Below, piece after piece: positions 15,492 to 23,681 of a stretch of 64,000 bases of DNA. This stretch comes from GCA-016699445 sp964555055. Its GTDB lineage: Bacteria; UBA10199; JACPAL01; GCA-016699445. The DNA is taken from assembly GCA_964555055.1 (NCBI GenBank), contig CAZKQW010000005.1:144528-208527 (forward strand). Reading direction: 5' to 3'. The translations under genes were made by a program, and so were the position numbers. Every line of letters begins with the position of its first letter. Position 1 is the stretch's first letter. A model generated the notes under the pieces. The model was not told the DNA's origin. It ran no database searches and saw only the letters and a list, made by a program, of their open reading frames with translations.

Positions 15492-17611
15492 GGCGCAAAC
15501 TCCCTTTCGAACGTTTCGCGCGGCCAGGCCAAGTAGAAATCCTCCGGATCCTTCAAGATCTCCTGTTTGAGTTTCGCGGCGAGCCCGGGATCGGGCTTAA
15601 GGGGGGTTTGACAGGCGGAATCGACGGCCAGATCGCACATCGTGACCGAAGGGCCGGTTTTCAAAGGTTGGTAGATGACCTTATAGCGTCCCTGCACGAA
15701 GACCCGGTCTTTCGCCTTCATCACCAACGAAAGCTTCTCCGGAGGGATCAGGAGCTGCGACTCGATGCTGCGGTCGGGCTCCGCCAAACTCGTCACGCCC
15801 GGATAACTCAAATGGGGTCCGTCCGCCGGGTAAAGAGTCGGTCCCGTCCAGGAAATGCCCGCTTCGATGAAGGCGCTACGGTCGTCCGGCTCGTCTTTTC
15901 CTTCAAGCAAGGCCAAGAAACTTCTGCCGGACGAAGCCCACGGCGCTCCCACGAGATCGGCCCAGGTCGGCGCCACATCGACCGCCCGGAGGAGATTCGG
16001 GACGCGGTGCGGAGGGAAACGGCCCGGCGCTCGAATGACGAAGGGGATGCGGATCGATTGGTCCCCCGCGTGGAGGGTGCGGCTCAAGCCCACGCCCGGG
16101 TCCCATTGGTCCTCCCCGTGGTCGGCAAGCACCACGAAGACCGTATCCTCTAATCCGCTTTTTTTCAAAGCCTCGTCGATCCTCGCGACTTGGCGGTCAA
16201 AGCGCCAGACGGTGCTGTCGTAAAGATCTTTGATGCGTTGGGAATCGCTTTTTAATTCTTTACTCAGATCCGCCGTCGAAATCGCGTCGAGCGAGGCGAA
16301 GTTGAGCTGCCGCTCGTGCGGGCCTTTATAATGCGGATCCCCGAAGGGGATCGGTTCCCCTTCCGGGATCGCGTAAGGAAGATGCGTGGTCGACACGAAG
16401 ACGAAGAGGAAAAGCGGCTCTCCGGTCCGCGCGGCGCGGGCGATTTCCTCCTCGGCCAGGCCTAAGGCGGAGTCGATGGTGTGGCGGCTGATCAAGAGGC
16501 CGACGAAATTCGGGGCGGCCCACGCGTTCAGGGGATTCGCGAAGAAGGCCAGGAGAGGCAGATGGATGCGTCGCGCGGCCTCGTCGATGTAATCCACGAA
16601 GTTCATCTCCGGTTCCACGTCCGCGAAATCGAAGTCCGCCAGGCGGCCTAAATCGCTTCCCGACCAATCCCCCAAAGCTACGGTCCGGTAACCAGCGCGC
16701 CGGAGAGTGGGGACAATGCCGGGCTTTTCCTTCACGCGACGGATATCCTCAGGACCGTAAAAAATCGAACGCACACCGCTCTCCCGCGGCGTCAACCCGG
16801 TGAGCAAGGACAGGAGGGATTCGCTCGTGCTGGGGCTGGCGACGTAAAGACGGTCCAAGACGACGCCCTGCCGCGCGACCGCATCGATGTGGGGGGACGT
16901 GGGCCGGGCATAGCCGTAAGCACCCAAGCGATCGGCGCGCAAGGCGTCCGAGCCGATGATGACGATATTCGGGAGGCGTGCCGCCGCATTCTTCACCGGA
17001 GTTCTTTTTAGGTAATCGGAAAAGGGAATAAAGCTGAGGATGCCCACACCCAAGACCGTGGCCAACAAAGCCGCCCCACGCTTTCTCGCGGGAAACCTCG
17101 AGACGACGAGGCGGGCGCATTTCCCGAAATCTAACGGGGCCATGATGAGCATGATGAGAAGGAGAAAATTAAGATAGATCACGGGGGAGAAGAGTTTCAG
17201 TTGGCGGTGCGTGAGATGGAAGCCCAGCTCCCGATCCAAAAGGGAGAACGGCACCATCCAACTCGCGTAGTAACTCACGCACGAAAGGGAAATCCAGGAA
17301 AGCCAGAACCATAAGAATACCGCCCCATAACGAGCGACTTCCTCGAAGCGACCCGAAGCAGAACGCCAACGATCCCATCGTTCCAGAACACGGATGGAAA
17401 AAAGGGAAAAGAGCAGGCCGATGCCTATGTAGTAAGGCAAGAGCGAAAATTGGACCTTTAAAAAAGTCCAGAAGTACGCTTCTCGCGCCAACCGGTACCA
17501 AGGATCTTCGCTGCTATGCAGGAAACTCACGGCGAGGCGAAAAAAAAGCCCCCACAAAACGACGTGAAAGAAGACACCGACTATCCAGAGAGTTTTCCCT
17601 CGAAGCTCCAT
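15488..17611 (-). CDS. Membrane-anchored sulfatase/phosphotransferase-fold enzyme
   Basis: About 707 aa. The first 200 residues hold four or five membrane helices; a periplasmic alkaline-phosphatase-fold domain follows from NIVIIGSDALRADRLGAYGY. Metal ligands are visible in that segment and in VLADHGED. The nucleophile region reads SPSTSESLLSLLTGLTP, lacking the Cys/Ser-x-Pro-x-Arg of true sulfatases, so a Thr or Ser nucleophile, as in lipid phosphotransferases, is more likely. I start it at the ATG of MELRGKTLW, because an upstream in-frame start lies inside psd. The gene begins 8 bp after psd, whose product is phosphatidylethanolamine, a plausible phosphoethanolamine donor. That link is inference. 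Confidence 0.82.
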   Translation of the reverse strand: MELRGKTLWIVGVFFHVVLWGLFFRLAVSFLHSSEDPWYRLAREAYFWTFLKVQFSLLPYYIGIGLLFSLFSIRVLERWDRWRSASGRFEEVARYGAVFLWFWLSWISLSCVSYYASWMVPFSLLDRELGFHLTHRQLKLFSPVIYLNFLLLIMLIMAPLDFGKCARLVVSRFPARKRGAALLATVLGVGILSFIPFSDYLKRTPVKNAAARLPNIVIIGSDALRADRLGAYGYARPTSPHIDAVARQGVVLDRLYVASPSTSESLLSLLTGLTPRESGVRSIFYGPEDIRRVKEKPGIVPTLRRAGYRTVALGDWSGSDLGRLADFDFADVEPEMNFVDYIDEAARRIHLPLLAFFANPLNAWAAPNFVGLLISRHTIDSALGLAEEEIARAARTGEPLFLFVFVSTTHLPYAIPEGEPIPFGDPHYKGPHERQLNFASLDAISTADLSKELKSDSQRIKDLYDSTVWRFDRQVARIDEALKKSGLEDTVFVVLADHGEDQWDPGVGLSRTLHAGDQSIRIPFVIRAPGRFPPHRVPNLLRAVDVAPTWADLVGAPWASSGRSFLALLEGKDEPDDRSAFIEAGISWTGPTLYPADGPHLSYPGVTSLAEPDRSIESQLLIPPEKLSLVMKAKDRVFVQGRYKVIYQPLKTGPSVTMCDLAVDSACQTPLKPDPGLAAKLKQEILKDPEDFYLAWPRETFEREFAP

Positions 17612-17619
17612 CACGACGC

Positions 17620-18420
17620 CTAAAAAGGCTGTCCCACGGAGACGGATTGATGGACACGGATACTCGGAGCGATCGGAGAAGCGATGCAGCACGTAGAACC
17701 CATATGAAAGCTCGCGATTTTCTGTCCGATGGTCACGGTAGCGCCCAAACGCACTTCTTCAGGAAGGCGGATCGTCGCCACCGCGGGCCCGCCGACGATG
17801 GAAAGGAACCAACGCCTCCCCTGTCCGTCTTCAAGGTCGAGGTTCACGCGTTCGTTATGCAGGGCCGGCAGTGAAGGGCGGCCCGGATAGGCCCGGGGCC
17901 TCAAGAGCAGGAGCTTGCCGGGGATTCTCTCGAGCCGAAGGATCTTTCCCGTCACGGGCGCATGGATATGGTGGTAGTTTTTGTTGTGCAGAAAGACGTT
18001 CGTGAAATGGTAGTCATCCGGGATGAGAGAGGCGGCCTCCCCGAAGATCGTTCGAATCGGCCTCACGTCCCCTTTGATGTTCACTTGCTTGGAAGCGATG
18101 GGCGTCTCGACATCGCAGACTTCCCCCTCACAGGGCCAAATCGATTCCGATGACACGGAGACGGGTTCTTTGAAGTCGCGCGTAAAAAAATCCTGAAAGC
18201 TCTCGTAATCGGCCTTATTCCGTCCTGGCATGAACTTTCGATAATGTTCGCGGTCCCCGTACTGCCATTGGCAATAAGGCGCGATGAAGTGCTTCGAGGC
18301 GCGAGTTTCGTAAAGGCGCGTGTAGACGCGCGAAACCACACTATGCATCGTGGCAGAAAGGGCTCCCCACACGTTCTCGGATAGGAACCCGGCCGTCCTG
18401 TAGAAGGAAGATGTCGCCAT
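17620..18420 (-). CDS. psd: Phosphatidylserine decarboxylase
   Basis: Pyruvoyl enzyme that converts phosphatidylserine to phosphatidylethanolamine at the inner membrane. The 266-aa proenzyme has FFTRDFKEP near residue 78, the HIHAPVTGKI block, and near the C-terminus the self-cleavage motif GST (in FHMGSTCC), where Gly-Ser cleavage makes the pyruvoyl group. Length fits the family. It heads a leftward operon with the sulfatase-fold enzyme and the 2OG oxygenase. A 118-bp gap separates it from the divergent 61-aa gene and probably holds both promoters. Confidence 0.93.
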   Translation of the reverse strand: MATSSFYRTAGFLSENVWGALSATMHSVVSRVYTRLYETRASKHFIAPYCQWQYGDREHYRKFMPGRNKADYESFQDFFTRDFKEPVSVSSESIWPCEGEVCDVETPIASKQVNIKGDVRPIRTIFGEAASLIPDDYHFTNVFLHNKNYHHIHAPVTGKILRLERIPGKLLLLRPRAYPGRPSLPALHNERVNLDLEDGQGRRWFLSIVGGPAVATIRLPEEVRLGATVTIGQKIASFHMGSTCCIASPIAPSIRVHQSVSVGQPF

Positions 18421-18538
18421 AAAACCCTTATAATAAGGAAGGCGGGCTCCTTATTCGAGAAATTTTTCCATGACAAGGGGGATGATTGGTGCTTCCTTAG
18501 CCGTCCACTGAACGTTCCCAATTTTTAAGGAGAGCCCC

Positions 18539-18724
18539 ATGGCCATCGTCGAAGAGTCGGAGTACAAAGGCAACCCCATGATCGTCCTCAAGAATACCCC
18601 CGAGGACCGCTACCCGTTCCAGTTCGGCTTGAAGAAGGCCAAGCTCGTGATCGAACACATCGAAGACATCAAGAAGTTCGTCGAGAAGCACGACCAACCC
18701 GCCCCTCCGGAGCCTGCCGAATAA
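18539..18724 (+). CDS. Small conserved hypothetical protein
   Basis: A 61-aa acidic protein (EESEYKGNPMIVLKN, then RYPFQFGLKKAKLVIEHIED). The pattern of a short strand, PFxFGLxKAKL and a helix recurs in small single-domain proteins of many bacteria, function unknown. AAGGAGAG at 18,527-18,534 fixes the ATG. It lies 5 bp before the GIY-YIG gene and probably shares its transcript. Confidence 0.7.
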   Translation: MAIVEESEYKGNPMIVLKNTPEDRYPFQFGLKKAKLVIEHIEDIKKFVEKHDQPAPPEPAE

Positions 18725-18729
18725 GCCGC

Positions 18730-18969
18730 GTGCCGCACTTCGTCTATATCCTCCAAGCCGCAGACGGAAAATACTACACCGGCTACACGACCGATCTCGA
18801 TAGGCGTATGGAGCAGCATCGGAGCGGTAAGGGAGCCAAATTCACGCGTGGTTTCGGATTCAAAAAGCTCCTTTATCACGAGATTTTCGCGACAAAGTCC
18901 GCGGCCTTAAAAAGAGAAGCCCATATCAAGTCCCTATCCCGTCGCGAAAAAAAACGCCTCATGTCCTAA
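18730..18969 (+). CDS. GIY-YIG nuclease superfamily protein (YhbQ-like)
   Basis: A 79-aa single-domain GIY-YIG protein. FVYILQAADGKYYTGYTTDLDRR gives the paired Y-Y-x-GYT core, followed by the conserved Arg and HxSGKGAKFT. The EAHIKSLSRREKKRL end is typical of this small group. GTG start. The product is a putative structure-specific nuclease; some relatives act on DNA in repair. It is intact, unlike the GIY-YIG pseudogene near the tRNA. The 120 bp after it hold no gene. Confidence 0.85.
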   Translation: MPHFVYILQAADGKYYTGYTTDLDRRMEQHRSGKGAKFTRGFGFKKLLYHEIFATKSAALKREAHIKSLSRREKKRLMS

Positions 18970-19088
18970 GAAAAAAATCCGTTAAGTCTCATATCCGACA
19001 ATAAACCTTTTGCGCTTTGGACACGGCCACACGTCATTGAAAAACATTTTCTCGCAATGAACGCGATAAACTGCTGAAGGACGACACC

Positions 19089-19850
19089 ATGCTCTTCCCA
19101 CTTCTCGTCGCTTTCGTCGGCGGCCTTCTCTGGCTCGAAGTTTATTTTATCCTCCTGATACGCTCTTCCAGAGAACCCTTAAGGGAAATTCTCGTGAAAA
19201 TGTGCGGCACCCACTTTTTCGTCTTCTACATCGCCTATCGGGTCTTTTTACGGATCTCCGAATACCGTGCGCATCCCAATCTCTTCACGACCTTTGCCCA
19301 CGTCAATTGGGGCCTCATCATGATGACATTCATGCTCTACTTCATCGGATACCTCGTCCGAAAGCCTCCGGTCGCCCGCGCCATGGATTTCAAAGAGCGT
19401 GTTTTCCCGATTTTTTGCGCGTCGCTTTCTTATATGATCTACGAATCTCCCCGCTGGTCTTCCTTCGCCTTCTTCAAACCGTTTTATCCCTTCGATATGG
19501 GCCACCCCAATATCGTCTCGATCGCCCTGCTCTTATCGGGCAACCTCATCTTATGCATGGGACTCTACCGCTTGCGCTACGCCTTTAGCATCCTAATCCA
19601 AGCGCGCGGTTTAGTGAAGGAAGGCATCTACCGCTATGTGCGCCACCCTCTTTATCTCGGCCAAACCCTGACAACCCTGGGAGCCTGTCTATGGATCCCT
19701 TCGTGGTTCAATATCGCCGTCACCATCCTCTTCATCCCACTCCAATACCTCCGCGGCCAACTCGAAGAAAAAAAACTTCAGACTATCTTTCCGGATTATC
19801 GGGCCTATAAGGAAAAAACCGGCTTCTACTTACCGAAGCTGAAACTCTAA
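19089..19850 (+). CDS. Isoprenylcysteine carboxyl methyltransferase (ICMT) family membrane protein
   Basis: A 253-aa integral membrane protein with about six hydrophobic segments. The C-terminal signature RHPLYLGQTL and EEKKLQTIFPDYRAYKEKTG matches the ICMT/PEMT family, which binds SAM between the last membrane helices. Bacterial members methylate small lipids or unknown acceptors. GAAGGA lies upstream of the ATG. It is followed closely by the damaged PurD-like gene, whose Shine-Dalgarno overlaps its stop. The substrate cannot be inferred. Confidence 0.8.
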   Translation: MLFPLLVAFVGGLLWLEVYFILLIRSSREPLREILVKMCGTHFFVFYIAYRVFLRISEYRAHPNLFTTFAHVNWGLIMMTFMLYFIGYLVRKPPVARAMDFKERVFPIFCASLSYMIYESPRWSSFAFFKPFYPFDMGHPNIVSIALLLSGNLILCMGLYRLRYAFSILIQARGLVKEGIYRYVRHPLYLGQTLTTLGACLWIPSWFNIAVTILFIPLQYLRGQLEEKKLQTIFPDYRAYKEKTGFYLPKLKL

Positions 19851-19857
19851 GGAGAGT

Positions 19858-20909
19858 ATGAGGTTTTTGGGCATCGGAAGGTATCATCAGTTAGGCGCCA
19901 TGTACCTGGCCTTAAAAGAGGCGGGCCGTGAGGGACTTATCCTCTTCGAAGACGCTTGCAACGGCAAGACCCAAGACCGCCTGAGAGAGAAGGGGTTTCA
20001 AGTCGTGGGAGGATCCGCATACGGAGACCGGTTGGAATCCGATCGACGCTTCGGACAAGATACGATGAAGCGAATCGGTTTAAGGACGGCGCTGACATGA
20101 TCGCCCGACTCCAATTCTATCGAAACTCCCAAAAATCCCCTAGCTTCATCCTCATGGAGCACGTCTCGGGAATCGAAATCGGCGTCGGAGCCTATTTCAA
20201 CGGCGACGACTTCGTCATGCCGGCGCTATTGGATTGGGAGCATAAGCGCTTTTTTCCGGGTGACTTAGGCGAACTCACCGGGGAAATGGGGACCATCGTC
20301 ACTTATCGCGGTGCCGAGGCCCTCTTTCAAAAAACATTAGGCAAAATGAGGGCACGCCTGAGAAAGGCGGGATACTGCGGGTACATCAATCTTAACCTTA
20401 TCGTAAACGACGACGGCGTATGGCCCCTGGAATTCACCTGTCGGTTCGGGTATCCGGGCTTCGCGATCTGCGGCGCCTTGCATCAAGAGGGTTGGGACTC
20501 GATCCTATGGCGTTTGGCCAGCGGGGGAGAGGATCCCATACGCACAAAGCCGGGTTTCGCAGCCGGCGTCGTCCTCACCGTCCCGCCTTTTCCCTATGAA
20601 CTCGGATACGACCGACTCTCACGCGGCACTCCCATATGTTTTAGCGAAAAAATATCGGACCGTGAACACAAGCATCTGCACTTCGGAGAAATGGCTTTTA
20701 AAAAAAAGCAGTGGGTCACGGTAGGTACGGAAGGTTACGTCATGGTCGTGACCGGAAACGGAAGCTCGATCTCCGAAGCGCGCCGAAAAGCTTACGACTT
20801 GGTCGGGAAAATCGCCATACCGAACGTCCGTTATCGTAACGACATCGGAGTGAAAGTCGCGGCATCGCAGTTTCGGACTCTTAAAAAAATGGGATACGTG
20901 GGCCGTTAA
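19858..20909 (+). pseudogene. PurD-like ATP-grasp ligase, broken by deletions and a frameshift
   Basis: The frame opens MRFLGIGRYHQLGAMYLALK and includes QVVGGSAYGDRLESDRRFGQ, classic phosphoribosylamine-glycine ligase-like sequence. It ends at 20,100 after IGLRT. Homology resumes in another frame at FKDGADMIARLQFYR and continues through FILMEHVSGIEIGVGAYFNG to the end. The ATP-grasp strands that should join these parts are missing, and the stretch normally between LALKEAG and the LILFEDA block is also short. The gene therefore looks to have at least two internal deletions plus a frameshift. It overlaps the convergent neighbour by 29 bp. The real purD of this genome must lie elsewhere. Confidence 0.8.
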
Positions 20910-22458
20910 AGGTCATTTGATGCTGCCTTTCGTCCGGACTGTCGGAACGACCCTCCTTCGAAAGGCCGAATTCTCGTCGGTAACGCTCGAAGCAACGGGC
21001 TCCGAAAGATAACCGCAGAAGGGCCCCTTCCGCGATCGCAGCGGCGCACTCCGGACGTTCCCGCACCAATGGCAGAATGACTTCGCGGTTCCAATCTTCC
21101 GAATGTCTCACATCCAAGTTCGCATGCAGGGCGAAATACCGTCGCGCGGACGCGGCCACACCCAATCTCTTCAACCCACGATCCACATGGGAGACACGCG
21201 TCGGGGCGGTCATTTCGACGGCTCCCAGCGCTCCCACCGACAGGTAAGCGTAGCGGCGATTGACCGCCAAAGCCGTCATGAGGTTGGACAAGGCCAGACT
21301 CTCCCAGACAGTGCTTTCGAGGGAACATCTGAGTTTCAATTCTTCAGCGACCTGCTGCAGCAGTCTACCATGGAGGCCTTTGATGTTGCCCCGCCCCATT
21401 TCATCCCAATAGTTCTTCGCCATCTCTAATTTACTGCGGGCGGGAAATTTCACCTGGGTCATCGCCACCAAGTCGTCGAAACCCGCTTCACCGGCCATCT
21501 CTTGTGTCAGAAACCAGCTCATCTCGTCCAGATTCGCCTCGGCCTCCAACCACGGGAAAAGAACATCGCCTTGACCGGGTCCTATTCTCTTCAAGTCCTC
21601 GAACCACGACAGGAAACCGTCGGGATCGTGAGGGGCTTGCAAAGCCGTGGACGTTATTTTTTCGCGTGCCGACTCGACCATTTCAAACTCTTGCAAATGC
21701 AAGGCGCACTCGGATGCGAAATTTTGCCTGCATGAGTCCGGCTCGGGTGAAGGGTGCGGTTGAAGACGGTGACGATTGAACACAGCCAGCCGATGATGAA
21801 CCATTTCCAGCTTCAAGTCGGAGGCCATGGTAATCGAATGCTTTGGAAACGCTCGTGTCTTCGGCAATTTCGAGAGGACCACGGCGACCGCGGCGATCCT
21901 CTCCGCGTCATGGTAATAAGCGTGGTCCAGCTCCTCTCCGAAGATGTCGGGATCGATTTCCTCGTAGCGAAACGTGAAACCTTCCAATCCCACGCTTTGA
22001 AGTTTCTTTAAAAAAACGGCTTCCCCCCGGACGACGGGAGTTCCCGTATAAAGAATGAGCGTGCCGCCGTACGACAAGCGCTCTAGGGATTCTCTCACGA
22101 TGCGGATGGACAGATCACACCCTCGGTCGCCGCCTCCGTCGCGGTAAAGACGGGCATTCGGGTCCATCAAATAGGGAGGGTTCGATACGATCCAATCCAT
22201 CTCTCCGGCAACTCCGTTTAAGAGATCGCTTTGGACGAAAGAGGCTTTTTCCAAAGACGCTTTTTCCAAAGAGGCTAAGGAAAGATTGGCGCGCGCAAAT
22301 TCCAGGGCTTGCGGATTTATGTCCGCGAAAATCAGGCTGGCTTCGGATCCACGCAGGCATCGGAAGGCCCAAACGCCACCCGCTCCGCTTCCGCACCCCA
22401 AGTCCAAAACTCTTGGATCTCGGGTGGATTTTTCTCTCCTCAATTCTCGTCGTATCAA
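20881..22458 (-). CDS. Fusion: class I methyltransferase plus haem-oxygenase-like iron enzyme (5' end frameshifted)
   Basis: A 525-aa two-domain protein. Residues 1-190 form a PrmC/HemK-like SAM methyltransferase: VLDLGCGSGAGG binds SAM, and WIVSNPPYLM carries the NPPY catalytic motif. Residues 240-500 resemble the iron-containing redox enzyme family with a haem-oxygenase-like fold (possible ligands: Glu in WLEAEANLDEM, Glu and His around MGRGNIKGLHGRLL, His/Asp/His in LHANLDVRHSEDW). The TTG at 22,458 is only the first start in this frame. The frame is open further 5' and reads FFGPDTYRFASL, typical of the methyltransferase, so the true N-terminus lies in the neighbouring frame. A duplicated LEKAS pentapeptide is also present. 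Confidence 0.75.
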   Translation of the reverse strand: MIRRELRREKSTRDPRVLDLGCGSGAGGVWAFRCLRGSEASLIFADINPQALEFARANLSLASLEKASLEKASFVQSDLLNGVAGEMDWIVSNPPYLMDPNARLYRDGGGDRGCDLSIRIVRESLERLSYGGTLILYTGTPVVRGEAVFLKKLQSVGLEGFTFRYEEIDPDIFGEELDHAYYHDAERIAAVAVVLSKLPKTRAFPKHSITMASDLKLEMVHHRLAVFNRHRLQPHPSPEPDSCRQNFASECALHLQEFEMVESAREKITSTALQAPHDPDGFLSWFEDLKRIGPGQGDVLFPWLEAEANLDEMSWFLTQEMAGEAGFDDLVAMTQVKFPARSKLEMAKNYWDEMGRGNIKGLHGRLLQQVAEELKLRCSLESTVWESLALSNLMTALAVNRRYAYLSVGALGAVEMTAPTRVSHVDRGLKRLGVAASARRYFALHANLDVRHSEDWNREVILPLVRERPECAAAIAEGALLRLSFGARCFERYRREFGLSKEGRSDSPDERQHQMTFNGPRIPFF

Positions 22459-22486
22459 GGACGCGAATCGGTAGGTGTCCGGCCCG

Positions 22487-22700
22487 AAAAAAACTGAATC
22501 GGTTTCTTGGGTGGGATAGGCGGAATGGGATCTTGGCCTAAATTCTGAGAGAGATAGGAGACTTCCGAGAGTTTATGATTTTGCAAAGGCGTATGTTTAG
22601 CACCATCCATGAAAAAAGCCTGGTGGATTCCACCGAAAAAGTGAACTCGGGCGGTTCCTGATTTCCACATGGGGGAAACCCCGTTTTTGTCGTGAACCAT
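22487..22700 (-). pseudogene. Displaced N-terminal part of the methyltransferase fusion
   Basis: This minus-strand frame (MVHDKNGVSPMWKSG... to PKKPIQF) runs into a T7 run (A7 at 22,487-22,493 on the plus strand). Adding one T would join it smoothly to FFGPDTYRFASL of the downstream fusion gene. It is therefore best read as the 5' end of that gene, separated by a one-base deletion, a sequencing error, or programmed slippage at the homopolymer. It has a short shared region with the divergent DUF1207-like gene. Confidence 0.6.
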
Positions 22701-22735
22701 TGAAGAGGTAGGGCTGTGATGGTTAATAAAAAACC

Positions 22736-23677
22736 ATGAGATACTCTAAAATCGTTTTCCTCGTTGTGATGGGATTTTACCTTCACCACACCGTGACCGC
22801 CTTTTCTTATGATGGAAAGACCCGACAGGAGAAGACACGGGACGATAACACGCTAAAAAATACCGAAGTGCCGCGGACGGACGACGATGGAATTTCGAGA
22901 ACCAAAAGGCTGGTGTTTCTCCCTAAGAAGGATCTTTTTTATCCGTTGATCGCGGATTATAAGGAACCTCGTTTTTCGGCGAACTTCATCTTCAACCACC
23001 GTCCGGGCGAGAATTTCTCGGCGGGTTTGGTGAGTTTCGGCGAACGATTCCACATTTTACGCTATTCACCGTTCGCGGAAGGAGAAGGCTTCCAGCTGAG
23101 CATCGACGCCGGCATCCTTTCGATCTTCAACTTCCAATCCTCTTCCATTAATCTCGTCAATGCGGACTATTTCGGCGGTCTGCCGCTATCGTGGCGTTCC
23201 GGACCGTGGTCTTTCCGTCTTCGGCCTTACCATCAGAGCTCCCATTTAGGGGATGAATTCCTCCTGACGACTCCCGTCAACCGCATCAACCTAAGCTATG
23301 AAGCCCTCGATCTACTGGCGTCCCGAGAATGGAGGACTTTGCGGATTTACGGAGGTGGAGAATTCATCATGAGGCGCGAACCCAGTACGTTCGACCGCTG
23401 GATGTTGCACGCGGGAGGCGAATGGAACCGCGATATTTCCCTTTTTTGGAAGGCTTTTCCCTTCGTCGCGTTGGACTTTAAATCCTACCAGGAAAATGAT
23501 TTTTTCGTGAACACAGCCGCGAAAGCCGGGTTGAACTTCCGAGGGGACGGCGTCCGTTCGCATGCGGAACGGGATCTTTCGCTTTATCTCGAAGCTTATT
23601 ACGGATTTTCACCTCATGGACAATTTTATGGCGAACGTATTTTCCAAACTGGCATCGGGCTCGCGTTCGACTTCTAA
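22736..23677 (+). CDS. DUF1207-like outer-membrane protein
   Basis: A 313-aa secreted protein. A hydrophobic signal segment (IVFLVVMGFYLHHTVTAFS) is followed by a low-complexity acidic linker, then LPKKDLFYPLIADYKEPRFSANF, the typical opening of DUF1207 proteins. Alternating aromatic strands end in GERIFQTGIGLAFDF with a C-terminal Phe, as in beta-barrel proteins inserted by BAM. Function is unknown. It converges on the chloride channel gene with 4 bp between stops, and its start region is shared with the divergent methyltransferase fusion. Confidence 0.78.
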   Translation: MRYSKIVFLVVMGFYLHHTVTAFSYDGKTRQEKTRDDNTLKNTEVPRTDDDGISRTKRLVFLPKKDLFYPLIADYKEPRFSANFIFNHRPGENFSAGLVSFGERFHILRYSPFAEGEGFQLSIDAGILSIFNFQSSSINLVNADYFGGLPLSWRSGPWSFRLRPYHQSSHLGDEFLLTTPVNRINLSYEALDLLASREWRTLRIYGGGEFIMRREPSTFDRWMLHAGGEWNRDISLFWKAFPFVALDFKSYQENDFFVNTAAKAGLNFRGDGVRSHAERDLSLYLEAYYGFSPHGQFYGERIFQTGIGLAFDF

Positions 23678-23681
23678 CGGT

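Noticed and set aside
22235..22280. Duplicated 15-bp unit (LEKAS twice) as a sign of a mobile insertion.
   Set aside because: It is a short in-frame slippage duplication that does not disturb the methyltransferase frame.
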